Of a stretch of DNA of 64,000 nt, positions 44,045 to 52,677 are shown piece by piece. Source of the stretch: Streptomyces gossypii (GTDB lineage: Bacteria > Actinomycetota > Actinomycetes > Streptomycetales > Streptomycetaceae); the NCBI RefSeq assembly GCF_025165795.1, contig NZ_JAJAGO010000007.1:1-64000 (forward strand), in the 5' to 3' direction. Every line of letters starts with the position of its first letter. The first letter of the stretch is position 1. The position numbers and the translations under genes are program-made. The notes beneath the pieces were generated by a model that saw only the letters and a list, made by a program, of their open reading frames with translations, had not been told where the DNA came from and did not search any database.

Positions 44045-45439
44045 TCACGCTGCCGCGGCGACGGACTCCGCCGTGATGCCCTTGGTCGATGTGATCACAC
44101 CGCGCAGCTTCTTCGCGAGGGCCTCGTAGAACATGCTGAGCGGAAACTCGTCCGGGAGCACGTCGTCCACGAGTTTGCGGGGCGGGAGGCTCAGGTCCAG
44201 GGCGTCGGGGCCCTTGGCCCAGGTGGACCCGGGGTGGGGGGAGAGATAGGTGGAGACCAGGTCGTATGCCTTGAACCAGTGCACGATCTTGGGCCGGTCG
44301 ATGCCGTCGCGGTAGAGCGTCTCGATCTCCTCGCGAAGGCGCACGGTGACCTCGCGGGCACGCTCCCAGTCGATCGTGAGGCGGTTGTCCCGCCAGCGCA
44401 GCGCATCGTGCTTGTGCAGGTAGGCGAAGAGCAGCTGGCCGCCCAGACCGTCGTAGTTCCGGTTGCGCGGGCCGGTGACGGGGAAGCGGAAGAGGCGGTC
44501 GAGCAGTACCGCGTACTGGACGTCGCGCCCCTGGGGGAAGCCCTCGGCCTCCAGCGTGACGGCCTCGTGGAAGGCGGTCAGGTCGCAGCGCAGCTCCTCC
44601 AGTCCGTACATCCAGAACGGCTGGCGCTGCTTGATCATGAACGGGTCGAACGGCAGGTCACCATGGCTGTGCGTGCGGTCGTGGACCATGTCCCACAGCA
44701 CGAAGGTCTGCTGGGCGCGCTGCTGGTCGGTCAGCAGGCCGCGGGCGTCCTCGGGCAGCTCCAGGCTGGTGGTGTCGCAGGCGGCGTCGACGACACGGCG
44801 GAAACGGGCGGCCTCGCGGTCGCAGAAGATGCCGCCCCAGGTGAAGCGCTCGGGGGCCTGGCGTACGGCGATCGTCTCCGGGAAGAGCACGGCGGAGTTG
44901 GTGTCGTAGCCCGAGGTGAAGTCCTCGAAGGTGATGCCGCAGAACATCGGGTTGTCGTAGCGGGTGCGCTCCAGCTCGGCCAGCCAGTCCGGCCACACCA
45001 TGCGCAGGACGACGGCTTCCAGATTGCGGTCCGGGTTGCCGTTCTGCGTGTACATCGCGAAGACGACGAGGTGCTGGAGGCCGTCCGCACGCTGCTGGGC
45101 GGGCTGGAAGGCGAGCAGCGAGTCGAGGAAGTCGGGCACCCCGAAGCCCTCGGCGCCCCAGCGGCGCAGGTCGTCCACGAGCGCCTCGTGGTACGCGGCG
45201 TCGTGCGGCAGCAGCGGGGCCAGTTCGCGCACCGCCGACACCGCCCGCTCCAGCTCGGCCTCGACCGACTCGCGGGACGGCGCGTCCTCGGCGTCGAAGT
45301 CGATCGCGCCGTCCTTGTCCTGCGCGGGGCGTATCGCCTCCACGGCCGCCTTCAGCACGGGCCAGGCGGGGTGGTCTACCACTCGGTCCGCGGACAACGG
45401 GTCACCATCCGTAGCTACTGGCGAAAGAATTTCCGTCAT
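44045..45439 (-). CDS. DUF6421 family protein
   Basis: The 464-residue soluble protein has no assigned function. It is rich in aromatic and charged residues. A conserved-looking segment, FVLWDMVHDRTHSHGDLPFDPFM, holds three histidines and acidic residues in a pattern that could bind metal. Other notable stretches are FEDFTSGYDTNSAVLFPETIA and GGIFCDREAARFRRVV. It is first of three genes with an SDR and a threonine aldolase. gagggct precedes the ATG. The start region is followed by a typical N-terminal helix. Confidence 0.85.
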   Translation of the reverse strand: MTEILSPVATDGDPLSADRVVDHPAWPVLKAAVEAIRPAQDKDGAIDFDAEDAPSRESVEAELERAVSAVRELAPLLPHDAAYHEALVDDLRRWGAEGFGVPDFLDSLLAFQPAQQRADGLQHLVVFAMYTQNGNPDRNLEAVVLRMVWPDWLAELERTRYDNPMFCGITFEDFTSGYDTNSAVLFPETIAVRQAPERFTWGGIFCDREAARFRRVVDAACDTTSLELPEDARGLLTDQQRAQQTFVLWDMVHDRTHSHGDLPFDPFMIKQRQPFWMYGLEELRCDLTAFHEAVTLEAEGFPQGRDVQYAVLLDRLFRFPVTGPRNRNYDGLGGQLLFAYLHKHDALRWRDNRLTIDWERAREVTVRLREEIETLYRDGIDRPKIVHWFKAYDLVSTYLSPHPGSTWAKGPDALDLSLPPRKLVDDVLPDEFPLSMFYEALAKKLRGVITSTKGITAESVAAAA

Positions 45440-45642
45440 GACCAGCCCTCCACAGGAGAAAGTCTTGTACAGGTACGGTAACCGCCAAAGGAACCCGCGC
45501 TCAAGTGGCAGCCTTGGGAATCCGGCCCGGCCCGGAGGGCGGAGCCCGCGGCGAACGCTCTAGGCTGGCCGCCCGTACGCGCCGTACACCCGGTACGAGG
45601 GGCGTGTACGCCATACGAGACGCACGAAAGCGGGTACGCAGC

Positions 45643-46326
45643 GTGGCACTGCTCACCGTCGGACATCGCGGGCTGATGGGTGTGGAGCCCGAGAACACCC
45701 TGCGTTCCTTCCGCCGCGCCGAACGCGAGGGTCTCGATGTGATCGAGCTGGACCTCCACCTCAGCAAGGACGGTGCGCTGGTGGTCATGCACGACGCCGT
45801 CGTGGACCGCACAACCGACGGCTCCGGCCCCATCGGCGGCCTCACGCTCGCCGAACTGCGCGGGCTGGACGCCGGGCAGGGCGAGCGGGTGCCCGTCTTC
45901 GAGGAGGTCGTGGCCGCCGTACGGGCGCCGCTGCAGGCCGAGATCAAGGACCGGGCGGCGGCCCGGGTGCTCGCCGAGGCGGTCAGGGAGCACGACCTGC
46001 ACCGCCGCGTCACCGTCATCTCCTTCCACGACGACGCGCTGCGTGAGACCCGTGAGCAGCTGCCCGAGATGCCACTGGTGCTCGTCGCGGGAAGGAGCGC
46101 GCCCACGGCTCCGGAGCGGGCACGGGAACTGGGCGCCGAGATGGTCTCACTGGACCTGCGTCATCTGGACGCGGAGACGGTGGAGCGCTGCCGTGCCTTC
46201 GGGATCAAGGTCATCAGCTGGACGGTGAACACCGCCGACGAGCTGGCCCGCGCCCGCGAGCTGAAGCTGGACGGTGTGGTCACCGACCTGCCCGGTATCC
46301 GCCAGGCGGTCAGCCGAGCGGCTTGA
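45643..46326 (+). CDS. Glycerophosphodiester phosphodiesterase
   Basis: The 227-residue TIM-barrel enzyme has the complete catalytic set: VGHRGLMGVEPENT, the Glu-Asp pair in IELDLHLSKDGALVVMHD (with His), EIKDR, and the C-terminal VISWTVNTADELARA. It has no signal peptide from GTG 45643, so it is probably cytoplasmic, recycling glycerol-3-phosphate from deacylated phospholipids. The frame is open further upstream, but that part has no family similarity. It overlaps the convergent acetyltransferase by 17 bases. Confidence 0.92.
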   Translation: MALLTVGHRGLMGVEPENTLRSFRRAEREGLDVIELDLHLSKDGALVVMHDAVVDRTTDGSGPIGGLTLAELRGLDAGQGERVPVFEEVVAAVRAPLQAEIKDRAAARVLAEAVREHDLHRRVTVISFHDDALRETREQLPEMPLVLVAGRSAPTAPERARELGAEMVSLDLRHLDAETVERCRAFGIKVISWTVNTADELARARELKLDGVVTDLPGIRQAVSRAA

Positions 46327-46843
46327 CCAGCAGCTCGAAGGCCAGATCGTCGCGCTGCGGCAGACCGAAACGCTCGTCGCCGTAGGGGAACGGGCTCATC
46401 CGGCCGGTGCGCGCGTAGCCCCGCCGCTCGTACCAGGCGATCAGGTCCTCGCGCTGGGTGATGACCGTCATGTGCATCTCGGCGACGCCCCATGCCTCGC
46501 CGGCACTGCGCTCGGCCTCCCGGAGGACGGCCCGGCCCAGGCCGGTGCCCTGGAGCTGCGGGCGTACGGCGAACATCCCGAAGTAGGCGTGCCCGTCCCG
46601 CTTCTCCAGCTGGCAGCAGGCGACCAGCTCACCGGCACGCTCGACCGCGAGCAGCGTGCTGTCCGGATCCTTGATGACGGCCGCCACGGCTTCCGGGTCG
46701 GTGCGCTGCCCGGCCAGCAGGTCCGCCTCGGTGGTCCAGCCCACCCGGCTGGCGTCGCCACGGTAGGCGGAGTCGATGAGCGTGACCAGCACCGGGATGT
46801 CGTCCTCGGTCGCGGCACGGAAGGTCGGATCGGCATGGTCCAT
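46310..46843 (-). CDS. GNAT-family N-acetyltransferase
   Basis: The 177-residue acetyltransferase has FRAATEDDIPVLVTLIDSAYRG at the N-terminus, motif A YFGMFAVRPQLQGTGLGRAVLREAE and motif B IAWYERRGYARTGRMSPFPYG. The substrate is unknown. It is monocistronic, and its start lies 90 bp from the divergent VOC gene. Confidence 0.9.
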   Translation of the reverse strand: MDHADPTFRAATEDDIPVLVTLIDSAYRGDASRVGWTTEADLLAGQRTDPEAVAAVIKDPDSTLLAVERAGELVACCQLEKRDGHAYFGMFAVRPQLQGTGLGRAVLREAERSAGEAWGVAEMHMTVITQREDLIAWYERRGYARTGRMSPFPYGDERFGLPQRDDLAFELLVKPLG

Positions 46844-46935
46844 GGGAAACGAGCTTACGACCCCGTGCGCGATAGTCGGCAGGCTCCCGTGGTGTCCCGC
46901 GCGACCCGGGGCCCGCCGCGCCTATCGTCCGGCGC

Positions 46936-47328
46936 ATGGTGCACGTACTGAGCAGCCGGATCCTGCTGCGGCCCACCGATCCGGAGGGCTCCCGCGCCTT
47001 CTACGGCGAGGCGCTCGGGCTGGCCGTCCACCGCGAGTTCGGGTCCGGGCCGGAGCGGGGCACGGTCTACTTCCTGGGCGGCGGCTTCCTGGAGGTCTCG
47101 GGGAGGGCGGCCGAACCCGCCTGCCCCGGGCTGCGGCTCTGGCTCCAGGTGGCGGACGCCCGTGCGGCGCGGCAGGAACTGGCCGCACGGGGCGTGCGCA
47201 TCGTGCGGGAGCCGGTGCGGGAGCCCTGGGGGCTTGTCGAGATGTGGATCGCCGCCCCCGACGAGGTCGGCGTCGTCGTCGTGGAGGTGCCACCGGACCA
47301 CCCGTTGCGCTACCGGCCGGGAAGCTAG
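46936..47328 (+). CDS. VOC-family (glyoxalase-like) protein
   Basis: The 130-residue protein has two beta-alpha-beta-beta-beta modules (VLSSRILLRPTDPEGSRAFYGEALGL and LRLWLQVADARAARQEL, ending VGVVVVEVPPDHPL). Candidate metal ligands are sparse, so it may be a binding or resistance-type VOC protein instead of a glyoxalase. Its TAG stop is part of a CTAG tetranucleotide that forms the left boundary of the mobile island. Its natural terminator appears to have been moved to 52.57 kb. Confidence 0.85.
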   Translation: MVHVLSSRILLRPTDPEGSRAFYGEALGLAVHREFGSGPERGTVYFLGGGFLEVSGRAAEPACPGLRLWLQVADARAARQELAARGVRIVREPVREPWGLVEMWIAAPDEVGVVVVEVPPDHPLRYRPGS

Positions 47329-47570
47329 TGCTGCGTCTGGCAAGGTTTGCCCGGTAGCGAGGCGTCCTGGTGCGGCCAGCGTCCCCGCCGGGCAGAAGCA
47401 GATGCAGTAGGCGATTTCCGTCGGGTCTGTGAGGCTGCGGCGTGCCAGCAGCCAGTGGTCCCAGCCCTGGCGCCTCCAGGGCCGGATCGGAGCTGCGGCC
47501 CAGTCGTGGACCCTCGCACACAGCAATTAACGAGACACCGCACACCACGACACGGAGTGTCGTTGCAGTA
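47329..47570 (-). mobile_element. Internally deleted IS701-family remnant (left copy)
   Basis: This is a 242-bp remnant with both element ends. Bases 47387-47516 match 51583-51712 almost perfectly (part of the transposase C-terminal half). At 47511-47517 (ccctcgc) the sequence jumps to the right terminal region matching 52498-52557. ccctcgc occurs at both breakpoints in the longer copy, so the deletion used 7-bp microhomology. A second deletion removed the transposase C-terminus on the other side. The right flank is CTAA. Confidence 0.8.
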
Positions 47571-47583
47571 CTAAACAAAAAAC

Positions 47584-48471
47584 TCAGACCCAGCGCTGCA
47601 CGAAGTCGATCGCCGCGGAGTCGACCTCAGCGGGGTTCGAGGCGCTCAGGAAGTGCTGCCCGCCCTCGATGGTTTCCAGACGCGCCCCGGGAGAGCGGGT
47701 GAACATCCGGATCTCCTCCTGGGCGTTCGCCACGGAGTACACCTGGTCCGCGGTGCCGTGCAACCACAGGACGGGGCAGCGAACCTCGTCGAGCCTGCCG
47801 TGGAGCCCGTCGCGGTCCCGCAGGTTCACCGTGCTGAGGCGCAGGCGGCGGCGTCCGGCATCACCGGCGTAGTTCGCGCGGTAGGTGGCGAGCCAGAACT
47901 CGCGTTCCCCGGCCGATACGCCGCCCATGGCCGTGTCGAACACGTCGTCCACGACCTCGTCCGGCACGACCCAGTCCTCGCCGACCGGTTCGGCAAGGGC
48001 GTCGATGAGCGGCGTGTTGAACCCGATCCCGTCCCAGCACCCCAGGTCGCGGCTGCGCGGGCTTTCGAAGTCCATTGATGTGCCGAGCGTGATGAGGCCC
48101 TTCACGGTGTCCGGGGCGAGCAGCGCCATGCGGACTGCCACCCAGCCGCCCTGCGAGGTCCCCAGCACCAAAGCCTCGCGGATCCCAAGGGCCTCGAGGG
48201 CCTGTAGGTTCGCGACTGCGCTGTCCCAGTAGGTGAAGTCCTGGTACGAGGCCCTCGTGCGGCCGTGCCCGTAGGGCTCCAGGGCAAGCAGGTTGGCCGC
48301 GGATACGAGCTCCGGGTCGGCGAACTGCGGCCGGTACAGCTCGGCCGAGGTGGTGTACGAGTTGATCAGGACCAGCGTCGGGAGCGCGGGGTCGTACGAC
48401 TTGGCGAAGGTGTACCCGACGGTCGACCCGCCGAGGTGGGGGATCTCGACGGTCTGCTCGATCTTGCTCAT
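47584..48471 (-). CDS. Alpha/beta hydrolase (island cargo)
   Basis: The 295-residue alpha/beta-hydrolase has nucleophile elbow GTSQGG (Ser106), probable acid Asp240 in LWLHGTADQVY and His271 in IEGGQHFL. This gives a complete triad with a cap domain at about 130-200. There is no signal peptide. The likely activity is hydrolysis of an ester, lactone or C-C bond in a small molecule. gaggag seven bases before the ATG supports the start. It lies downstream of an efflux gene on the same strand, so the two could degrade and export one compound. Confidence 0.88.
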   Translation of the reverse strand: MSKIEQTVEIPHLGGSTVGYTFAKSYDPALPTLVLINSYTTSAELYRPQFADPELVSAANLLALEPYGHGRTRASYQDFTYWDSAVANLQALEALGIREALVLGTSQGGWVAVRMALLAPDTVKGLITLGTSMDFESPRSRDLGCWDGIGFNTPLIDALAEPVGEDWVVPDEVVDDVFDTAMGGVSAGEREFWLATYRANYAGDAGRRRLRLSTVNLRDRDGLHGRLDEVRCPVLWLHGTADQVYSVANAQEEIRMFTRSPGARLETIEGGQHFLSASNPAEVDSAAIDFVQRWV

Positions 48472-48619
48472 GGATTACTCCTCTATCTGTACATGGGGAA
48501 ATCCTTTGGGAACTAATGGGCTGAGATCGATACGGTGAGCCGTTCCCGCCTCAAATCGGCGGCGCATGACGGCAGCACCGCCACGTCCTCGCGCGGTCCT
48601 CGCGCGTCGGCCGCATCTC

Positions 48620-49879
48620 TCAGGACTGCATCGATGAGTCAGCTCCTTGCGCGTGTCGGGGCGCTTTGACCCGCAGCACGATCAGCAATGCGGAGGCGAG
48701 CAGCACGACGCCAGAGACAGTGAATACGGTGATGACGCCGCCGATACCGAACATCACACCGCCCGCGGCAGCCCCGCCGGCGATAGCAGACTGCACGCCT
48801 ACCACCACCAGCCCGCCCGCACTTTCTGCCTGGTCAGGCACCATACGAGTCGACCAGTTCGACCATGCCACCGACACGCCGCCAAAGGCCAGGCCCCAGA
48901 GGACCACCAGAGCCACATATCCGACTTGCCCAGCGGGAAATAGTGCCAAGCCCAGTGCTGCAACGCCCATCAGCACCGGCGTCAGTGTCAACGTCAGGCG
49001 CAGGCTGATCTCCAAAAGCCACCCGGCCACCAGCGTGCCCACGAAGTTCGCCACTCCGAAGACGAACAACAGCAGCCCCAACTTATCGACGTCGACTTTC
49101 ACCACGTTTTCCAGAGCAGGCCGGATATAGGTGAACAGCGCGTAGTGCCCAATGTGAACCAGCAGCATCCCCACAATGCCCACCCCGAAGCCCGGGCGTC
49201 GCAGCACCTCCCACAACGTGCCCAGCCGTGCCGTGCCACGGGGCGCCATCCGGGGCAGCGCGAACATCTGGAACACCAACGTCACCACCCCGAGTGCGGC
49301 CGCCGCCACGAAGGTGCTGCGCCAACCGGACAGCTCGCCGAGGTAGCTGCCAAGCGGCACCGCCACGATGGTCGCTACCGCAATGCCACTGAAGATGATC
49401 GATATTGCACGCGGAACCAAAGCTGCGGGCACCAGACGCATCGCCACCGCCGCCGCCATGCTCCAGAAGCCACCGAGTGCGACACCCAGCAGGATCCGCA
49501 TCAGCATCAGCACCACCATGTTGGGGGCTACGGCCACCAGCAGATTGGACACGATCATCAGGACGGTGAAGCTGAGCAACACGATCCTTCGGTCGATCTT
49601 CCGGGTCAGGGTCGCCGTCAACAACCCGGAAAGCATCGCTGCCGCCGCCGTGACAGTCACCGCCTGCCCCGTCATAGCTTCCGATGTCCCCAGGTCGGCG
49701 GACATCGGAGTCAACAAGCTCACCGGCAGATACTCCGCCGTCAGCAGCCCGAATACACCCATCGCCAGCGAGAACACCGCCGCCCAAGACGATGAGACAG
49801 GTTCGGGCGGTACCAGTTCCACATCGACCGCTTCGCCAGGGTTGTCATCGGGCACGGTGTCACACACATCACTGCTCAA
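48620..49879 (-). CDS. MFS transporter, DHA1/NepI-like efflux (island cargo)
   Basis: The 419-residue protein has 12 membrane helices after a polar N-terminus of about 30 residues. Characteristic DHA1 segments are VFGLLTAEYLPVSLLTPMSADLG, LLTATLTRKIDRRIVLLS (motif A region) and ILLGVALGGFWSMAAAVAMRLVP (motif C-like). It resembles NepI/YdhP-type exporters of nucleosides or drugs. Codon use is less GC-biased than in core neighbours, suggesting transfer. It is divergent from the AraC regulator, 67 bp between starts. Confidence 0.9.
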   Translation of the reverse strand: MSSDVCDTVPDDNPGEAVDVELVPPEPVSSSWAAVFSLAMGVFGLLTAEYLPVSLLTPMSADLGTSEAMTGQAVTVTAAAAMLSGLLTATLTRKIDRRIVLLSFTVLMIVSNLLVAVAPNMVVLMLMRILLGVALGGFWSMAAAVAMRLVPAALVPRAISIIFSGIAVATIVAVPLGSYLGELSGWRSTFVAAAALGVVTLVFQMFALPRMAPRGTARLGTLWEVLRRPGFGVGIVGMLLVHIGHYALFTYIRPALENVVKVDVDKLGLLLFVFGVANFVGTLVAGWLLEISLRLTLTLTPVLMGVAALGLALFPAGQVGYVALVVLWGLAFGGVSVAWSNWSTRMVPDQAESAGGLVVVGVQSAIAGGAAAGGVMFGIGGVITVFTVSGVVLLASALLIVLRVKAPRHAQGADSSMQS

Positions 49880-49946
49880 CTGCTTGCTTCTCCTGCATCG
49901 CGTGAAAGGGTCGAGTCAAGCCTGCACGCGAACTTCAGGATGAGCT

Positions 49947-50981
49947 ATGACAGAACGTCTGCCATATTTGACCGAGACTCCGGGCGGAGGGGCTTCAGGA
50001 CAGTTCGCCGTATCGTCTGACCTCATCAGCGAACTGCTGACCAGCATGCGGCTGCGCGGTGTCCGGTACCGCCGCGTCCATGCCGGCCCGCGGTTCGGCC
50101 TCCATTTCGAGGCCAAGCCCGGACGTGCCTATTTCCACTTCCTAGCCGTCGGCTCCGCCGTCCTGCGCGCCGAGGACGGAACTGTCCACGAGCTCTCGGC
50201 AGGAAATGCCGTATTCATGCCCCACGGCGAGTCCCATCAGCTGCTCTCCGGTCCGGATATACCAGCCCGGGGTATAGACAGTTTCGACGCGGTCACCCTC
50301 AGCAACGCAGTTTGTGACGTGAACGCCTGCCCGAGCGTCGACCCGAATCCCAGCGCGATCTTCTTCAACGGCTACATGGAGTTCGACCTCGGCGGAATGC
50401 AGGGCATCAGCCAGCTGATGCCCGATGTCATGCTGGTCGATGCCGGGGGGAAGCGTTACCCCGGGCTCATGCCGATTCTCACTTCCATGAGGCGCGAAGT
50501 CTGCGCCGCGCGCGTGGGCTTCGCCGGCATCCTTGCTCGTCTGGCCGAAGTGGCGGCGGCCATGATCGTGCGGGGCTGGGTCGAATGCGGATGCGACAAT
50601 ACCTCCGGCCTCGTGGCCGCGTTGCGTGACCCTCGCCTGGCTTGCGCCATCTTGGCCCTGCACAGGCAGCCCGGGCATCACTGGACCGTGGCAGAGCTGG
50701 CAGCGGAATGTAATGTCTCCCGGTCTGTCTTCGCAGACCGATTCCAGACCACGATCGGCATGCCGCCCCTCCGTTACGCCACGGAGCTGCGGATGCTCCT
50801 CGCCGACCAGTGGCTGGCCCAGGACACGCTGCCGATCCAGTCCGTGGCGCAACGCCTCGGCTACACCTCTCAGGCCGCTTTCAGCCGTGCCTTCAAACGC
50901 GTCACCGGCCAGCCGCCCGGGGCCAGCAGAGACACCCCACATTCAAAGGCTACTAAGATGTCATCTCATTTGGCTGGATAA
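49947..50981 (+). CDS. AraC-family regulator with cupin-type N-domain (island cargo)
   Basis: The regulator has about 344 residues. The N-terminal cupin domain (about 25-190) contains FHFLAVGSAVLRAEDGTVHELSAGNAVFMPHGESH, as in AraC regulators of the cupin_6 type. The C-terminal double helix-turn-helix (about 230-325) has WTVAELAAECNVSRSVFADRFQ and LPIQSVAQRLGYTSQAAFSRAFKRVTG. The last dozen residues (KATKMSSHLAG) are read from the left end of the IS5-family fragment, so the native tail is lost. It is divergent from the transporter and probably regulates it and the hydrolase. Confidence 0.9.
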   Translation: MTERLPYLTETPGGGASGQFAVSSDLISELLTSMRLRGVRYRRVHAGPRFGLHFEAKPGRAYFHFLAVGSAVLRAEDGTVHELSAGNAVFMPHGESHQLLSGPDIPARGIDSFDAVTLSNAVCDVNACPSVDPNPSAIFFNGYMEFDLGGMQGISQLMPDVMLVDAGGKRYPGLMPILTSMRREVCAARVGFAGILARLAEVAAAMIVRGWVECGCDNTSGLVAALRDPRLACAILALHRQPGHHWTVAELAAECNVSRSVFADRFQTTIGMPPLRYATELRMLLADQWLAQDTLPIQSVAQRLGYTSQAAFSRAFKRVTGQPPGASRDTPHSKATKMSSHLAG

Positions 50982-50990
50982 GCTGCCAGT

Positions 50991-51479
50991 CGTGGCGAGG
51001 ATCGTTGAGCGGCTGGTGCCGGATGAGTTGTGGGAACTGTTCCAGCGAGTGGTCCCGGAGGTGCCGTCACGGCCTCAAGGTGGTGGCCGGCGCCGGCACG
51101 GCGACCGCGAAGTGCTGGCGGCAATCGTTTTCGTGGCGACCTCGGGCTGCACGTGGCAGCAGTTGCCGACCGCATCGTCCGGGCCGTCCGCGCGACGGCT
51201 CACCGCCGCTTCACCGAGTGGACGAAGGCCAGGGTGTGGGCCAAACTCCACCGCCTGGTCCTCGACGAACTCGGACCCCGCGGCGAGCTGGACTGGTCCC
51301 GGTGCGCGATCGACTCGGTCAACATGCGGGCCCTGAAAAGGGGGAACTGACAGGCCCGAATCCTGTAGACCGGGACACGTACGGGTCAAGGATCCACTTG
51401 ATCACGGAGCGGACCGGCCTGCCCCTGCCCATCGGCATCTCGGGCGCCAACACGCACGACAGCCAGGCACTGATCCCCC
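50991..51479 (+). pseudogene. IS5-family transposase fragment
   Basis: The transposase is recognisable in three different frames: VERLVPDELWELFQRVVPEV to GCTWQQLP, then HRRFTEWTKARVWAKLHRLVLDELGPRGELDW to SVNMRALKRG, then GPNPVDRDTYGSRIHLITERTGLPL to NTHDSQAL. At least two indels separate the pieces, and everything after DSQAL is missing. The element probably begins near 50953 (ctactaagatgtcatctca). It ends abruptly at about 51479 against the IS701 copy, so one event truncated both. Confidence 0.85.
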
Positions 51480-52493
51480 ATAGTGATCGAGCCCTGTCTC
51501 GTTCTTCGCGGTCTGGAAACACTCCTCGACCATCCGTCGAGATCCCGCGATCCTCGCCAGCTCTTCAAGGGGCGTCCCCGCCGGGCAGAAGCAGATGCAG
51601 TAGGCGATTTCCGTGGGGTCTGTGAGGCTGCGGCGTGCCAGCAGCCAGTGGTCCCAGCCCTGGCGCCTCCAGGGCCGGATCGGAGCTGCGGCCCAGTCGT
51701 GGACCCTCGCCCCATGAGCACCTTCGCCGCAGCTCAGAGGCTTCCAGGCGTCAACGGGAAGCTGATTGATCAACGCGTGGGCTCGGGCCTGACCAAAGAA
51801 TTCCATGGTCATGACCATCTGCGATCTCAGGATCGCGAGCACATGAGGAATGTCGTGTTCTTCCAGCCATAACCGGATACGGCTCGTCTGACCGTAGAGT
51901 GCGTCGGCGGTTATCCAGCCGAACGGGATTCCGGCCTCCACCGCACGTTTCAGCATGCGCAGGCCCAGGTCCGGTTTGGTGGCGAACTCGACATCATCGT
52001 CGATACCGGCTGCCCGGCAGCGTTCACGGTCCGAAGTCCAGCCCTTCGGCAGATACAGCTCACGGTCGATCAGGGCACGACCCCGGCCGGAGCCGTAGGC
52101 CAGGAAGACCGCGACCTGGGAGTTCTCGACCCGGCCGGCCGTTCCGGAATACTGCCGGGCCACCCCGGCTGACCGCGTGCCTTTCTTCAGGAATCCTGTC
52201 TCGTCGAGAATGAGAATTCCCCGCTCGGAATCCCCGATGTTCCACGACCGCGTCGCGGACGTCGTCGCGCAACGCGTCGGCGTCCCACAGGTAGTGGTTC
52301 CGCCAGTCGCTGCATCCCCCTGGGGGCCGTCGTCACCAGCGGCCCCGGCCAGCGTCCAGCCGTTCTTCTGTTCGGCCTCGCCGAGCAGTCCCCGCAGGCA
52401 GGACACCATCCGCCGCCGGGACTCCACCCGGCCGAACCGGCCCGCGAACCGCGCCACCAAGTCATCGGACACGTCTGACCAACCGTCAGTCAA
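51480..52493 (-). pseudogene. IS701-family transposase, frameshifted and C-terminally truncated
   Basis: The transposase reads from a TTG near 52493 (LTDGWSDVSDDLVARFAGRFGRVESRRRM) through the DDE-type core: first Asp in GILILDETGFLKKGTRSAGV, second Asp in WITADALYGQ, Glu in RRMVEECFQTAKNETGLDHY. Between about 52238 and 52312 the frame is shifted and then restored. The proper reading of that segment, NHYLWDADALRDDVRDAVVEH, appears in another frame. After GLDHY the sequence is IS5-derived. The open frame therefore looks continuous but cannot give a normal enzyme. Confidence 0.85.
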
Positions 52494-52557
52494 TAGCCCT
52501 CGCACACAGCAATCAAGGAGACAGCGCACACCACGACACGGAGTGTTCGTTGCAGTA
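51480..52557 (-). mobile_element. IS701-family element, 5' two thirds (right copy)
   Basis: The element keeps its right end (ttgcagta next to CTAG at 52558) and most of the transposase gene, but its left part beyond 51480 is replaced by the IS5-family fragment. It shares long identical stretches with the remnant at 47329-47570, in the same orientation. Confidence 0.8.
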
Positions 52558-52565
52558 CTAGGGTC

Positions 52566-52591
52566 TGCGCGCAGGCGTACGCCTGCGCGCA
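52566..52591. terminator. 26-bp perfect palindrome, displaced terminator
   Basis: tgcgcgcaggcgt is followed immediately by its exact complement. It lies five bases beyond the right CTAG of the island. If the island is removed, it sits right behind the VOC stop codon, where a terminator would be expected. Confidence 0.75.
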
Positions 52592-52677
52592 ATGAAGGAA
52601 CCCCGACGCGCTGCTGTGCTTCCGGGCGCTCCCGTAGCCGGAATCTCCCCGGGGCAGCCTCCTCGGGGAGGTGCGCC

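Larger units (their letters stand above)
47329..52557. mobile_element. Composite IS701-bounded island carrying hydrolase, efflux pump and AraC regulator
   Basis: CTAG at 47325-47328 and CTAG at 52558-52561 flank a 5.2-kb block. Its outer left end (tgctgcgtctgg) and outer right end (ttgcagta) are the two ends of the same IS701-family element, which occurs as a decayed copy at each side in the same orientation. IS701-family elements are known to target YTAR sites such as CTAG. The cargo genes use noticeably less GC-rich codons than their surroundings. Directly outside the right CTAG is a 26-bp palindrome that would be the VOC gene terminator if the block were removed. The arrangement fits transposition of a composite element; the parts are now defective. 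Confidence 0.65.

Noticed and set aside
47329..52557. Integrative element or prophage
   Set aside because: No integrase, tRNA-type attachment site or phage structural genes; IS ends and CTAG flanks explain the block better.
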